Shown here: positions 26,719-35,671 of the stretch, piece after piece
Layout: each line of letters starts with the position of its first letter
Numbering within the stretch: the first letter of the stretch is position 1
Assembly (NCBI GenBank): GCA_039802005.1
Contig: JBDRVV010000006.1
Span: forward strand, 1-64,000
Length of the DNA stretch: 64,000 nt
Direction: 5' to 3'
Origin: a candidate division WOR-3 bacterium
Lineage (GTDB): Bacteria; Hydrothermota; Tepidihabitantia; SM23-42; JAOAFX01
The notes under the pieces: model-generated
Databases searched by the model: none
The model's input: the letters and a program-made list of their open reading frames with translations, nothing else
What the model was told of the DNA's origin: nothing
Translations under genes and position numbers: made by a program

Positions 26719-27065
26719 TTTGCCCCCTTTGTTTTCTTGGTTTTTGTCCCAAGATATTTATTTAATCTTTTTAACAAAACTTCTTTTGTTATCGTTCCTA
26801 TTATTCTCTCTTTTACAACACCGCCCTCAAATATAAGGATTGTAGGGATATTTTGAATATCGTATTCATTAGCGGTTTTTATTTCATTATCTACATTTAC
26901 CTTACCGATATTTAATTTATCAGGATATTTCTTATCTATTTCTTCAATATATCGGGTCATTGTTATACAATTTGGGGACCAAATTGCCCAGAAATAAACT
27001 AAATAAGGAATTGGAGACTTTTCTACCTCCTGAAAAAAATCTATATCGGTGAGTTCTTTTATCAT
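26715..27065 (-). CDS. thioredoxin-like protein with a Ser-Pro-Asn-Cys site
   Basis: 116 residues with a typical thioredoxin fold: YLVYFWAIWSPNC, then IGKVNVDNEIKTANEYDIQNIPTILIFEGG (in parts). The active site reads W29-S30-P31-N32-C33 where thioredoxin has WCGPC, so the attacking first cysteine is replaced by serine and only the second remains. The cis-proline loop (NIPTILIF) is intact. A monothiol protein of this kind cannot perform the ordinary dithiol exchange and may act as an adaptor, trap or monothiol reductase. GGAGG lies before the ATG. Coupled to the TlpA-like gene. Confidence 0.85.
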   Translation of the reverse strand: MIKELTDIDFFQEVEKSPIPYLVYFWAIWSPNCITMTRYIEEIDKKYPDKLNIGKVNVDNEIKTANEYDIQNIPTILIFEGGVVKERIIGTITKEVLLKRLNKYLGTKTKKTKGAK

Positions 27066-27084
27066 AGTTTAATTACCTCCTCTC

Positions 27085-27104
27085 AATGTTTCACGTGAAA
27101 CATT
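27085..27104. promoter_or_regulatory. parS centromere-like site
   Basis: AATGTTTCACGTGAAACATT, a perfect 20-bp palindrome. Its central TGTTTCACGTGAAACA (27087-27102) matches the widely conserved ParB-binding parS consensus TGTTNCACGTGAAACA. It sits at the 3' end of a barrel gene and before the thioredoxin-like gene, about 25 kb from dnaA. parA and parB are not in the window. Confidence 0.93.
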
Positions 27105-27774
27105 AAAAATTTGACTTATAGCCTATTTTTATCATCCTGTTCAATTGCTGGTTTTTATTGCTATTATCAAGTAAATCCCTGAGTGCAAATTCAAAAAATA
27201 CCTGTTCATAAAAAATAAATCTTATACCAGCGTTGAAATACCCTTTATTTTGATCCCTGGGGTCATTAAGATTGGGTGAATAATCAAGCATTAATTGTGT
27301 TGAACCTATTTTAAATTTTATTCCACAAAAAAGGTCTAGCCTTCCACCCCGTTCAAAACAATAATTTACACCAATATTTGGTGCAATCAGTAAATCAGGA
27401 TATTCAAATTTTTCACCAATCTGTAGATATAATCCTTTTGACATAATATCATACCTTGATGAATCATATACCCCATATCCCTGATTATCAAATCCACATA
27501 TTACAGTCGGAATCATCATGGTTTGTTCAAACGCAAGCAAACTTACCTGGATACCCGGTAATTTATAGAACCCCGGGTTCCCCGCACCAATGAGGTTTGA
27601 TGCCCCATAGCTCAATCCAAAGGACAATCTATCAAATAAACCTAATGCACCATATCCAATTATCTCTCCACCAGGACCAAACCTCAATTGCAATCCATAC
27701 TCCCCGTGATTCAAGAAATCTATATCAGGCTGGTCAACAAGATAAAATGAGAGCAAAAAGATAATTAACACCAT
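27103..27774 (-). CDS. outer-membrane beta-barrel-like protein
   Basis: 223 residues. N-terminal hydrophobic segment (about residues 1-12) followed by many alternating strands rich in Gly and aromatic residues (YGLQLRFGPGGEIIGYGALGLF), and the chain ends in Phe, the usual signal of outer-membrane barrels. Strands such as FNAGIRFIFYEQVFFEFALRDLL (in parts) resemble YjbH-like or generic barrel proteins. No specific function is recognised. It is 11 bases downstream of dnaE and its stop lies in the parS palindrome. Confidence 0.75.
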   Translation of the reverse strand: MVLIIFLLSFYLVDQPDIDFLNHGEYGLQLRFGPGGEIIGYGALGLFDRLSFGLSYGASNLIGAGNPGFYKLPGIQVSLLAFEQTMMIPTVICGFDNQGYGVYDSSRYDIMSKGLYLQIGEKFEYPDLLIAPNIGVNYCFERGGRLDLFCGIKFKIGSTQLMLDYSPNLNDPRDQNKGYFNAGIRFIFYEQVFFEFALRDLLDNSNKNQQLNRMIKIGYKSNF

Positions 27775-27785
27775 ATTACCTCCTT

Positions 27786-30700
27786 TTAAAATTTGCCTAT
27801 TATTTTTAATGCATTGTTTCCAAAAAGTTCTTTGATTTTTGATAAAACCTCTGGTTTTGGGTTTATCTTTAAGCTTCTTGACCTGATATTTTTGAATCCA
27901 TTTGAATCAGGAACCATAAACCATATTTCACATTCACCACGGTAATTATTAATTAATTCATAAAACGCCTTTAGTTTATCGGATTGAATTTCTGAAACCT
28001 TACACTCAATAAGTATTTTTTGGTAATAATTATAAACTTCGTTGAATGGGCAAATAAACTCAGCCTTTATTTTTTTCTTCTCTTCCTCTCCAAATACCGA
28101 ACCCTTTATAATCAAAATATTATCTTCTTTTAATAAATTAATATACCGCTCAAACTGGTCAGCAAAGACAAAAACATCTATATTTCCTTCAAAATCTTCA
28201 ATTGTGATAATGGCATACTCCCTGTTTTTCTTATCTTTTTTAATTCTTTTTGTACTCAAAACACCGCCTATGGTGATTGTTCTGCCATTTTCAAACCCGT
28301 TTACTTTGGAACAGGGTATTATACCTATGGTCTTAAATTCTTCTCTATATTTTTCCAATGGATGTTCCCGGAAATAAAAACCAAATGCCTCTTTTTCAAG
28401 GGCAAAAAAATCTATTTTTTCTTTTTTAACTGGCTCTTTTTTATTTTTATGATTATTTTTATGTTCTATTTCACCAAAAAGTGTTTCTTGAGATCCGCTC
28501 ATTTCTTTTTCTGTTATTCTATCAAGTAATTTCTCAATATCAGGGTCAAGACTGGCAAAGGCACCGGATTTTATTAAAGATTCAAGGGCTTTTTTATTCA
28601 ACCCCTTATTTCTGACCTGAAAATCCAAAAATGAGCGGAAGATACCCCTTGCCCTTTCTTTTACAATCGCATCGGCAACGGGTTTTCCCAGATTCTTTAT
28701 TGCACCAAGCCCATATCTTATTTCCTTCCCCTCTTTAACAAAACCATAAAAACTTTTATTGATATCGGGTGGAAGGACCTCTATGCCAAAATTTCTCGCA
28801 TCTTTTATAAGAATATTTATCCTATCGGTGTCGTTCATTTCACTATTTAGTGAACATAACATAAATTCAAGTGGGTGATGGGCTTTTAAATATGCCGTTT
28901 GATATGCAATCACTGCATAGGCAGTCGCATGGGATTTATTAAATCCATAACCAGCAAATGGTGCTATTTGATTAAATATCTTTTCTGCTGTTTCAACGGT
29001 AATTCCATTCTTTTCTGCCCCTTTTATAAACTTTTCCCTTATTTCTTGCATTAGTTCTGGAATTTTTTTTGCCATCGCCCTTCTGAGGTTATCTGCTTCA
29101 GATAAAGAGAATCCTGCGATTACCGAGGATATCTGCATTACCTGTTCTTGATAAAGGATTGTGCCATATGTCTCTCTCAGTATCGGCTCTAATTTTGGAT
29201 GAAGATATACAATCTTTTCTGGATTCTTCTTATTTTCAATCAATTTTTGAATATTTACATTTCCCATGGGACCAGGACGGTACAATGCAATTATAGCAAT
29301 TATATCCTCAAAGCACTCAGGTTGCATGCTTTTTAAGAGTTCCTGCATTCCATGACTTTCTAATTGGAATACGCCTATCGTCCGTCCCTCTTTTAACAAT
29401 TTATATGTCTCATGATCTTTAAAGTCTATATCTTCTTTTTTTAGACCAACCATTTTTAAACATTCATCAATAACAGTAAGGGTCTTTAGACCGAGGATAT
29501 CCATTTTTAATAATCCGATTGATTCAAGGGCATTTTTTTCGTATTGGGTGGAAATATCGCCTTTTTCTGGATTTCTATATAACGGGACATATTCGGTCAA
29601 TTCCTTTGGTGTTATAACTACTCCTGCAGCATGGATTGATGGATGGCGTGCCAATCCTTCTAATTTTTTTGCTATTTCAATCAATTCTATATATTCTTTT
29701 TTTGAATTTATTAAAGTGGAAAATTCTTTGTTCTCTTCAAGAACCTGGACAATTTTTTTATTCGGTGGTATAAGCTTTGCTATCAAATCTACTTCGCTAT
29801 AGGGTATTCCTAAAACCCTTGCGACATCCCTTACCACTGCCCGTGCCTGCATCGTTCCAAATGTGATGATTTGACTCACATTATTCACTCCATATCTCTT
29901 TTTAATATAATCTATCACCTCATCCCGTCTTGTATCACTAAAATCAACATCCACATCCGGCAGACTGATGCGTTCTGGATTCAAAAATCGTTCAAAAAGT
30001 AGATTAAATTGCAAAGGATTTACTTCTGTTATATCAAGTGCATATAAAACAAGACTACCGACTGCTGAACCCCTGCCCGGTCCCACGGGAATTCCATTTT
30101 CTTTTGCAAACTGGATTATATCACGAACGATCAAAAAATACCCTGTTAGACCCATTCTCTTTATCACCTTCAATTCATATTCAAGGCGGTTTTTTATCTC
30201 ATCGTTCAATTGAGGAAATTTTTTTTCTATATTCTTATATGTTAAATCTTTTAAATAATCAAAATCAGATTCGTATTGTTCAGGCCTTGGAAAGCTCGGC
30301 AATTTTACATCCCTGCCCGATGTATCAATTAATAGATTACATCTTTCACCAATCAGCCATGTATTTGAGATTGCTTCTGGAAGATCATTGAACAAATCTG
30401 CCATTTCTTTTGGACTCCGGAAATATGCTTGATGAGTTTCAAATTTCAATCTTTCTTTGTCATTTATTGTCTTTTTGGTTCCTATACATAAAAGGACATC
30501 ATGGGCTTTGTAATCATCCGCTGAAAAGTAATGGCAATCATTTGTAGCAACAATCGGTGCGTCATATCTCTGACTAAATTCCAAGAGTTTTTTTATAGTC
30601 TCTTCTTCATTTTTTAAGCCCAGTCTCATAATTTCAATATAGAAATTATCTTTACCAAATATCTCCTGATATTCCTGTAATGCATACTCTGCACCTTTTA

Positions 30701-31160
30701 AATCACCAATATTGATTCTATAGGGAATTTCACCCTTAAAACAACCTGATAAGGCGATTAGCCCTTCACGGTATGTCATCAACAATTCTTTATCTACCCT
30801 TGGTTTATAATAAAATCCCTCAAGATATGCAAAGGATGAAAGTTTTATCAAATTTCTATACCCTGTCTCATTTTCACATAAAAGGGTCAAATGAAATGAT
30901 GATTCGGGAATTCTTGAATCCCTTGTCTGATCTTTCCTTGAACCAGTGGCAACATATGTTTCCATTCCAATAATTGGTTTGACACCCCTCTCCCTTGCGG
31001 TCTTATAAAATTCAATTGCACCAAAAAGATTACCATGGTCAGTTATTGCCAGTGCTTCCATTTCATATTTATGTGCAAGTTTTATGAGTTCTTCAATATT
31101 CATTGCTCCATCAAGCAAGGAATATTCGGTGTGATTATGGAGATGAATAAATGATTTCAC
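27786..31160 (-). CDS. dnaE: DNA polymerase III subunit alpha
   Basis: Replicative polymerase of 1124 residues. The N-terminal PHP domain (about residues 1-220) begins with HLHNHTEYSLLDGA. Its apparent metal ligands are retained: HLHNH, ITDHGNL, GMETYVA, LSGCFKG, NDCHYF, which suggests a working PHP site that may proofread, as in Thermus. The palm contains LPDVDVDFSDTRR with two catalytic aspartates, and helix-hairpin-helix and OB-fold regions follow to the end. It is in one minus-strand run with the zinc-ribbon gene and mglA upstream. Its ATG lies 6 bases after the zinc-ribbon gene. Confidence 0.97.
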   Translation of the reverse strand: MKSFIHLHNHTEYSLLDGAMNIEELIKLAHKYEMEALAITDHGNLFGAIEFYKTARERGVKPIIGMETYVATGSRKDQTRDSRIPESSFHLTLLCENETGYRNLIKLSSFAYLEGFYYKPRVDKELLMTYREGLIALSGCFKGEIPYRINIGDLKGAEYALQEYQEIFGKDNFYIEIMRLGLKNEEETIKKLLEFSQRYDAPIVATNDCHYFSADDYKAHDVLLCIGTKKTINDKERLKFETHQAYFRSPKEMADLFNDLPEAISNTWLIGERCNLLIDTSGRDVKLPSFPRPEQYESDFDYLKDLTYKNIEKKFPQLNDEIKNRLEYELKVIKRMGLTGYFLIVRDIIQFAKENGIPVGPGRGSAVGSLVLYALDITEVNPLQFNLLFERFLNPERISLPDVDVDFSDTRRDEVIDYIKKRYGVNNVSQIITFGTMQARAVVRDVARVLGIPYSEVDLIAKLIPPNKKIVQVLEENKEFSTLINSKKEYIELIEIAKKLEGLARHPSIHAAGVVITPKELTEYVPLYRNPEKGDISTQYEKNALESIGLLKMDILGLKTLTVIDECLKMVGLKKEDIDFKDHETYKLLKEGRTIGVFQLESHGMQELLKSMQPECFEDIIAIIALYRPGPMGNVNIQKLIENKKNPEKIVYLHPKLEPILRETYGTILYQEQVMQISSVIAGFSLSEADNLRRAMAKKIPELMQEIREKFIKGAEKNGITVETAEKIFNQIAPFAGYGFNKSHATAYAVIAYQTAYLKAHHPLEFMLCSLNSEMNDTDRINILIKDARNFGIEVLPPDINKSFYGFVKEGKEIRYGLGAIKNLGKPVADAIVKERARGIFRSFLDFQVRNKGLNKKALESLIKSGAFASLDPDIEKLLDRITEKEMSGSQETLFGEIEHKNNHKNKKEPVKKEKIDFFALEKEAFGFYFREHPLEKYREEFKTIGIIPCSKVNGFENGRTITIGGVLSTKRIKKDKKNREYAIITIEDFEGNIDVFVFADQFERYINLLKEDNILIIKGSVFGEEEKKKIKAEFICPFNEVYNYYQKILIECKVSEIQSDKLKAFYELINNYRGECEIWFMVPDSNGFKNIRSRSLKINPKPEVLSKIKELFGNNALKIIGKF

Positions 31161-31166
31161 TTTTAT

Positions 31167-31445
31167 TTAAAGATGAACATTATCCAAAGGTAAAAATAAA
31201 GGGTTTGCACAGTATATTTCTTTGCACCTTGGGCAGAGGATGAATGTAAATTCCTTGAATACTTCTTCTTCCAAAAGATCCTCAGGAACGGATTTGATCT
31301 TTTCAAACTCTTTTTTAAAATCAACATTTGTATTCTTTATATTTATTACTCCATCAAAATCAGCAAAAACCTTTATCATAAGCCGATAAAACAAATCACC
31401 AGGGTTGATGATTTTCTGGCAACGACTGCATCGTTGTGAAGCCAT
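31167..31445 (-). CDS. small protein with two zinc-binding Cys pairs
   Basis: 92 residues with CSRC near the N-terminus (RCSRCQKI) and CPRC-EIYC toward the C-terminus (FILCPRCKEIYCAN). This suggests one zinc ribbon that joins the two ends, with a variable middle (about residues 25-70). No family is recognised. The gene lies 2 bases after mglA and 6 bases before dnaE, so it is translated from the same message. A role with MglA or in DNA replication cannot be told apart. Confidence 0.75.
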   Translation of the reverse strand: MASQRCSRCQKIINPGDLFYRLMIKVFADFDGVINIKNTNVDFKKEFEKIKSVPEDLLEEEVFKEFTFILCPRCKEIYCANPLFLPLDNVHL

Positions 31446-31447
31446 TT

Positions 31448-32029
31448 TTAAGATAGGGTCAATAAAACCCTTTTACATACCTCTTTTAATGTTTCAAACA
31501 CCCCTATGCCCTGCACTGCCACTGCTTCAAAATAAGGATATTTCAGATGTGGATTGAGTACTTTCTGAAGTTCCTCCACTGATGTAATATTAGGTAAATC
31601 CCTTTTATTATACTGAATAACAATCGGAATCTTTTCAATTGAAATATTATATGTCTTTAGATTATCCTCCATATTTTGAAAAGATTCTATATTTTCGTCA
31701 AATCTTTCAATCTGAGAATCTGCCACAAATACGATTCCATCAACACCTTTTAAAATCAACTTCCTTGAGGCATTATAAAAAACCTGACCCGGGACAGTAT
31801 ACAAATGAAATCTGGTTTTGAACCCCTTTATAGTGCCGAGGTCTACCGGTAAGAAATCAAAGAATAGTGTTCTATCTAATTCGGTAGCAAGACTGATTAA
31901 TTTTCCTTTAATGTCGGGATTAAGTTTGGTATAGATATATTTTATGTTTGTAGTTTTACCGCCCAAACCGGGTCCATAATACACAATCTTGCAGTTAATC
32001 TCTCTTGAAGCGTAATTTATTAATGCCAT
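31448..32029 (-). CDS. mglA: MglA-type Ras-like GTPase
   Basis: 193 residues. P-loop [10 protein letters not shown] (about residues 19-28), a switch region ending in [12 protein letters not shown] in place of the usual DxxGQ, and NKRDL for guanine specificity. These features identify MglA, the polarity GTPase of Myxococcus and Thermus. MglA marks a cell pole and directs motility or protein positioning; MglB, its GTPase-activating partner, is encoded directly before it. The gap to mglB is 6 bases. It is followed by the zinc-ribbon gene and dnaE. Confidence 0.93.
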   Translation of the reverse strand: MALINYASREINCKIVYYGPGLGGKTTNIKYIYTKLNPDIKGKLISLATELDRTLFFDFLPVDLGTIKGFKTRFHLYTVPGQVFYNASRKLILKGVDGIVFVADSQIERFDENIESFQNMEDNLKTYNISIEKIPIVIQYNKRDLPNITSVEELQKVLNPHLKYPYFEAVAVQGIGVFETLKEVCKRVLLTLS

Positions 32030-32035
32030 ATTATA

Positions 32036-32530
32036 TTAAAAGCCAAATAGTTTATCAAGTTCGTCCTCGGCTGCTTTTGTAAAGTCTAAATCAAAAGGCT
32101 TTTGCGATATCTGGTCTTTGCCGAGTTTTTTGAAAATATCTTCGAAAATCTTTTCTAATTCCTGAGCAGTGTTCTTTGCCTTAACCCTTACTAAACCCAA
32201 TGTTGTGCGCTGGTCAAATATCACAGCAAGTATTACACGATTTGCAACCAGACACACATAAAGATTTTCTTTTTCTCCTTGATGAAATAATGTAGAAAAT
32301 TCTTTTTCACCAATTAAAGAAGCGAGCTGGCTTGTCGCAGCAAAATCTGCAGCAGAGAGTGTGGCAAAAGAAGAGACATCCATTCTTGAGGTATCGCCAG
32401 CAGAAGTAATGAGCTGACCTGCTTTATCAATAAGCAATATTACCCGGGCGTTCGTCCCCTGAAGTAATCTATTTAATGCTTCAGTTATCGCCCAGAAATC
32501 GTCTTCAAAGATGTTAAGTCCTTCCTGCAT
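32036..32530 (-). CDS. mglB: MglB-type roadblock/LC7 protein
   Basis: About 164 residues with a roadblock/LC7 fold over residues 10-135: LLQGTNARVILLIDKAGQLITSAG then ANRVILAVIFDQRTTLGLVRVKA (in parts). MglB dimers activate GTP hydrolysis by MglA. The C-terminal extension (about 135-164) is charged and ends in LDKLFGF. Two ATG codons are adjacent (32533 and 32530); the second lies 7 bases past the -10 box, where other leaderless genes of this window begin, and so is preferred. No ribosome binding site is present. Confidence 0.9.
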   Translation of the reverse strand: MQEGLNIFEDDFWAITEALNRLLQGTNARVILLIDKAGQLITSAGDTSRMDVSSFATLSAADFAATSQLASLIGEKEFSTLFHQGEKENLYVCLVANRVILAVIFDQRTTLGLVRVKAKNTAQELEKIFEDIFKKLGKDQISQKPFDLDFTKAAEDELDKLFGF

Positions 32531-32536
32531 CATAAC

Positions 32537-32564
32537 ATTATAAATATAATTTGATAAAAGTCAA
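32537..32564 (-). promoter_or_regulatory. promoter of mglB-mglA-dnaE run
   Basis: On the minus strand TTGACT (32564-32559), 16-bp spacer, TATAAT (32542-32537). Start codons at +4 and +7 past the -10, so translation is leaderless. Confidence 0.8.
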
Positions 32565-32578
32565 GACTGATTTTAATA

Positions 32579-32606
32579 TTGACATACAATGATTTTAAGA
32601 TAAAAT
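32579..32606 (+). promoter_or_regulatory. promoter of lipoprotein-birA-coaX run
   Basis: TTGACA at 32579-32584, 16-bp spacer, TAAAAT at 32601-32606. Divergent from the mglB promoter. A GAGGAGG site at 32612-32618 and ATG at 32624 follow, so this gene has a short leader with a binding site. Confidence 0.7.
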
Positions 32607-32623
32607 TTATTGAGGAGGTCGTA

Positions 32624-33130
32624 ATGAGATTTTTCCATTTTGCCTTTTTTTCAATATTAATGATAATTGCGTGTGCCCAGAATGCCTCAGTTGAAATTGG
32701 ATTTAATGATGGTCTCCTTTTGAGAGGAACTTATGGTGATATAATTGTTCGGGTGACCAAGATAGAGATATTTCAGGGTGGAGAATTTATTGATATATGG
32801 AACAATAATAATATCGTGGGTATCCCGTTAAATAGCAATGATTACTGTAGCATCACCAATGGTTATCTTTCAGTTTCTTCTGGTTCTTATAAAAAAATGC
32901 GGATAACAATTGATTCATTGAGTTATAAAATTGATAACACAACTATTACCTTGCTTGATTCAGCTTACCAGTTTACTGCTAATGCATTTACTGATATTGT
33001 TATTGACGCTAATGATGAATACCGACTCGTTGTGAGTATTGCCAGCGCTAATTGGTTTGACCCGGATTCGCAAAAGATTAAAACCGGACATCAACCATTT
33101 GAGGGTGCAAGTTTAAAGGTCTATTATTAA
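32624..33130 (+). CDS. small lipoprotein of unknown function
   Basis: 168 residues, starting at the ATG at 32624 because GAGGAGG lies 5 bases before it and the promoter -10 is just upstream; an earlier frame extension is not translated. The signal segment FFHFAFFSILMIIACAQ ends in a lipobox-like IIAC. The mature part contains VRVTKIEIFQGGEFIDIWN and SSGSYKKMRITIDSLSYKI, a pattern like the DUF4382-type lipoproteins in which a ligand-bound loop and strand pairs recur. Function unknown. Its stop overlaps the birA start (TAATG). Confidence 0.7.
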   Translation: MRFFHFAFFSILMIIACAQNASVEIGFNDGLLLRGTYGDIIVRVTKIEIFQGGEFIDIWNNNNIVGIPLNSNDYCSITNGYLSVSSGSYKKMRITIDSLSYKIDNTTITLLDSAYQFTANAFTDIVIDANDEYRLVVSIASANWFDPDSQKIKTGHQPFEGASLKVYY

Positions 33131-33825
33131 TGCATAGGGAACTACTCAAGTTTAAACAAGTTGCATCCACTCAGGATGTATTAAGAAGACTAATAAAAAA
33201 TGGAAAAGAAATTGCTGTATTCGCCTATCGCCAGACAAGAGGAAGGGGTAGACATAAAAGAGAATGGTTTTCACCTGCAGGTGGATTATATCTTTCTGTG
33301 CTTGTATTCCCTGAAAGGCATATAAATTCCATTCCTTTGATTTCCTGCCTTTCGGTGATTGAAACATTGAAGGAATTGAACTTTAACAAAGTTTCCATTC
33401 ACTGGCCCAATGATGTATTTCTGAACAATAAAAAGATTTGTGGTATTTTGTGCGAGAGGATTGATAATGCAATAATATGTGGGATAGGACTGAATGTTAA
33501 CATAAAAAAGTTTCCTTCAAAGTTGTCAAATGCTACTTCCCTATACATAGAAACAGGCAAAATTTATAGCCTTGAAAAAATTCTAAAATTGTGTCTGACA
33601 AACTTTTGGAAGCTTTATGATTCCTCACAGAATGGCTCATTCAATATCGCAGATGCCTACAAATATATAAGTGGTGTAGGTGAATCGGTTGTAGTAAAGT
33701 TATCGTCAAGGGAAATAATAAGAGGTATTATTCACAATGTAGATGAAGACTGGAGTCTCATTGTGCGAACCAACGACGGGTTGATCAAAAGAATTTATTA
33801 TGGAGATGTAATTAGATTATTATGA
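33130..33825 (+). CDS. birA: biotin--[acetyl-CoA-carboxylase] ligase
   Basis: Attaches biotin to the carboxyl carrier protein through biotinyl-AMP. 231 residues, without the N-terminal DNA-binding domain of E. coli BirA, so it is a class I, non-repressor ligase. RGRGRHKREWFSPAGGLYLS (about residues 36-57, in parts) is the biotinyl-AMP site, HWPNDVFLNNKKICGIL the second conserved block, and a short C-terminal SH3-like domain follows (SSREIIRGIIHNVDEDWSLIV). First of a five-gene run of housekeeping genes with overlapping ends. Confidence 0.94.
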   Translation: MHRELLKFKQVASTQDVLRRLIKNGKEIAVFAYRQTRGRGRHKREWFSPAGGLYLSVLVFPERHINSIPLISCLSVIETLKELNFNKVSIHWPNDVFLNNKKICGILCERIDNAIICGIGLNVNIKKFPSKLSNATSLYIETGKIYSLEKILKLCLTNFWKLYDSSQNGSFNIADAYKYISGVGESVVVKLSSREIIRGIIHNVDEDWSLIVRTNDGLIKRIYYGDVIRLL

Positions 33826-34550
33826 TCCTAATTTTTGATATTGGCAATACAAATATTCATATTGGATACTACAAAAACGATAAACTAATTCAAGACAGAA
33901 ATTGGCGCACCGAGAATGGATTTAATAATAAATTGCTAAAATATTTAACTCATGATAAGGCCATTGAAGGCGTAGGTATCGCCTCGGTGGTGCCTTCATT
34001 AGATCGAAAGTTATACAGATTTTTTTTGAAAAAATATTCTGTAAAGGCATTCTTTGTCAATGCAAAAATAAGAATGCCCGTAAAGATTGCGTATGATAAT
34101 ATTGGTTCAGACCGTGTCGCAAACATCAATGGTGCGTATATCCGTTACAAAAGTGATTTGATAATTTTTTCATTTGGAACCGCTGTTACTGGAGATGTAG
34201 TATTAAAAAATGGGATTCATGTGGGTGGATTGATTATTCCCGGGATTGACACACAAATATGGAGTTTAAAACAGAAAACCGCATTGATTAGAAATATTTA
34301 TCTACAAAAATCTCCGCCGCTATTAGGCAAAAGTACTAATGGTTGTGTGCAGACTGGTATCATAAATGGAATAAAATTTTCTGTAGAAGGATTTATAACT
34401 AAGATAAAAGAAACTTATAAAAGGGATTTTAAAGTAATCGTTACGGGTGGATGGGCAAAAAGATTTAGTTCTTTAATATCTGTAATAGACAGGTATGATA
34501 ATGATTTAACATTTTTTGGAATTTATCAGCTCTACAGGCAAAATGTCTAA
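33822..34550 (+). CDS. coaX: type III pantothenate kinase
   Basis: First step of coenzyme A synthesis. 242 residues with the ASKHA fold: IFDIGNTNIHIGYY at the N-terminus is the phosphate-1 motif, NIGSDRVANINGA the pantothenate/acidic motif, and SFGTAVTGDVV with GGLIIPGI the remaining nucleotide motifs. The FGTA-T block reads FGTAVTGD, close to the family's GTAtT.D. Start overlaps birA (ATGA). The end overlaps the start of tsaE. Confidence 0.93.
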   Translation: MILIFDIGNTNIHIGYYKNDKLIQDRNWRTENGFNNKLLKYLTHDKAIEGVGIASVVPSLDRKLYRFFLKKYSVKAFFVNAKIRMPVKIAYDNIGSDRVANINGAYIRYKSDLIIFSFGTAVTGDVVLKNGIHVGGLIIPGIDTQIWSLKQKTALIRNIYLQKSPPLLGKSTNGCVQTGIINGIKFSVEGFITKIKETYKRDFKVIVTGGWAKRFSSLISVIDRYDNDLTFFGIYQLYRQNV

Positions 34551-34977
34551 AATTAAAAGATATTTTACCAAAACATCAAGAGAAACAATTGCCCTGGCAA
34601 AGAAATTTGCTCGTGAATTAAAGCCAAAGGATATTCTATTTCTTGCTGGAGAGCTTGGTAGCGGTAAGACTACTTTTACCAAAGGAATCTGCATTGGACT
34701 TGGAATTAAAGAACCCGTGACGAGTCCAAGCTTCGTCATTGTATCTGAATACAAAGGGAAATTTAAGGTCAGCCATATAGACCTCTATCGTCTAAAAGAG
34801 TCTGACTTTTCCTTGCTTCCATTGGAAGAATACTACATAAATGATGGCATAACGATTATTGAATGGGCAGACCGATTACCTCAATTTTTAGCACGTAGCA
34901 TTAATGGGATATATATATGTTTCAAGGTTTTAAAAAACAACAAAAGGGAGATTACAATTGAGGATCTTAGGAATTGA
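34543..34977 (+). CDS. tsaE: tRNA t6A37 synthesis ATPase TsaE
   Basis: About 144 residues. P-loop AGELGSGKTTFTKG (about residues 34-47), SPSFVIVSEY and HIDLYRL are diagnostic. TsaE is the ATPase that drives turnover of the TsaB-TsaD complex making threonylcarbamoyladenosine at position 37 of tRNAs that read ANN codons. The ATG at 34543 overlaps coaX by 8 bases and is a more usual start than the TTG at 34516, which would overlap by 35. It overlaps tsaB by 20 bases; tsaD is not in the window. Confidence 0.92.
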   Translation: MSKIKRYFTKTSRETIALAKKFARELKPKDILFLAGELGSGKTTFTKGICIGLGIKEPVTSPSFVIVSEYKGKFKVSHIDLYRLKESDFSLLPLEEYYINDGITIIEWADRLPQFLARSINGIYICFKVLKNNKREITIEDLRN

Positions 34978-35671
34978 TACATCAACCACCATCTTTTCTT
35001 TTTGTATTTTTGATGATAATAAACTTCTTTACGAGTTAAATCGGGAGCGGACTTTTAGTAAAGAGACAAAAGATGCTGGTCTCTTTTTTGCATTACAGGA
35101 ATTAATGGAATATACGGATAACGAATCGATACATGCAATCGCCCTTAGTATCGGTCCTGGCATGTTTACTTCCTTAAGGGTTGGACTTGCCCTTGCTAAG
35201 GGATTAAATTTCAGTAGAAATATTCCCTTATGTGGAGTCAATACTCTGGATGTTATTGCCCAGCCGTTTTTGTCCTTTGATTTTATAAAAAAAGAAAAAG
35301 GTGTTATCTGTGCGACTGTCATGGAAGCATTCCAGGGAGAAATTTTTGTAGCATTTTATAATCAAAAAACAAAGATCAGCAATGATATTGTTTGCAGTCC
35401 GAGTGAATTTATGCACTATATTAATCAGCATTTTAAGGATAAAAAAGTGTTTGCCATTGGACCCGGGGTTAAAGTATTAACAGGATTTAAAATGGCAGGA
35501 GTTATGAAAAAAAATCTGTATATTACAGATTCGCATTTCTTTTATCCTTCGTCGTCCAAAGTTGTTTATGCCGCACTTAATAAAATAAAATTGGGTTATT
35601 TTGATGATCCAGACAATCTTGAGCCTTATTATATAAAAAAGAGTTCAGCAGAATTAAAAGGAAGAAAATGA
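34958..35671 (+). CDS. tsaB: tRNA t6A37 synthesis protein TsaB
   Basis: 237 residues, an inactive ASKHA-type paralogue of TsaD that forms the core of the t6A complex. LGIDTSTTIFSFCIFD at the N-terminus and ALSIGPGMFTSLRVGLALAKGL (in parts; about residues 61-85) identify it. The start is TTG at 34958, with a GGGAG site 8 bases before it. It overlaps tsaE at its start and rimI (ATGA) at its end. The tsaE-tsaB-rimI order is common in bacteria. Confidence 0.92.
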   Translation: MRILGIDTSTTIFSFCIFDDNKLLYELNRERTFSKETKDAGLFFALQELMEYTDNESIHAIALSIGPGMFTSLRVGLALAKGLNFSRNIPLCGVNTLDVIAQPFLSFDFIKKEKGVICATVMEAFQGEIFVAFYNQKTKISNDIVCSPSEFMHYINQHFKDKKVFAIGPGVKVLTGFKMAGVMKKNLYITDSHFFYPSSSKVVYAALNKIKLGYFDDPDNLEPYYIKKSSAELKGRK

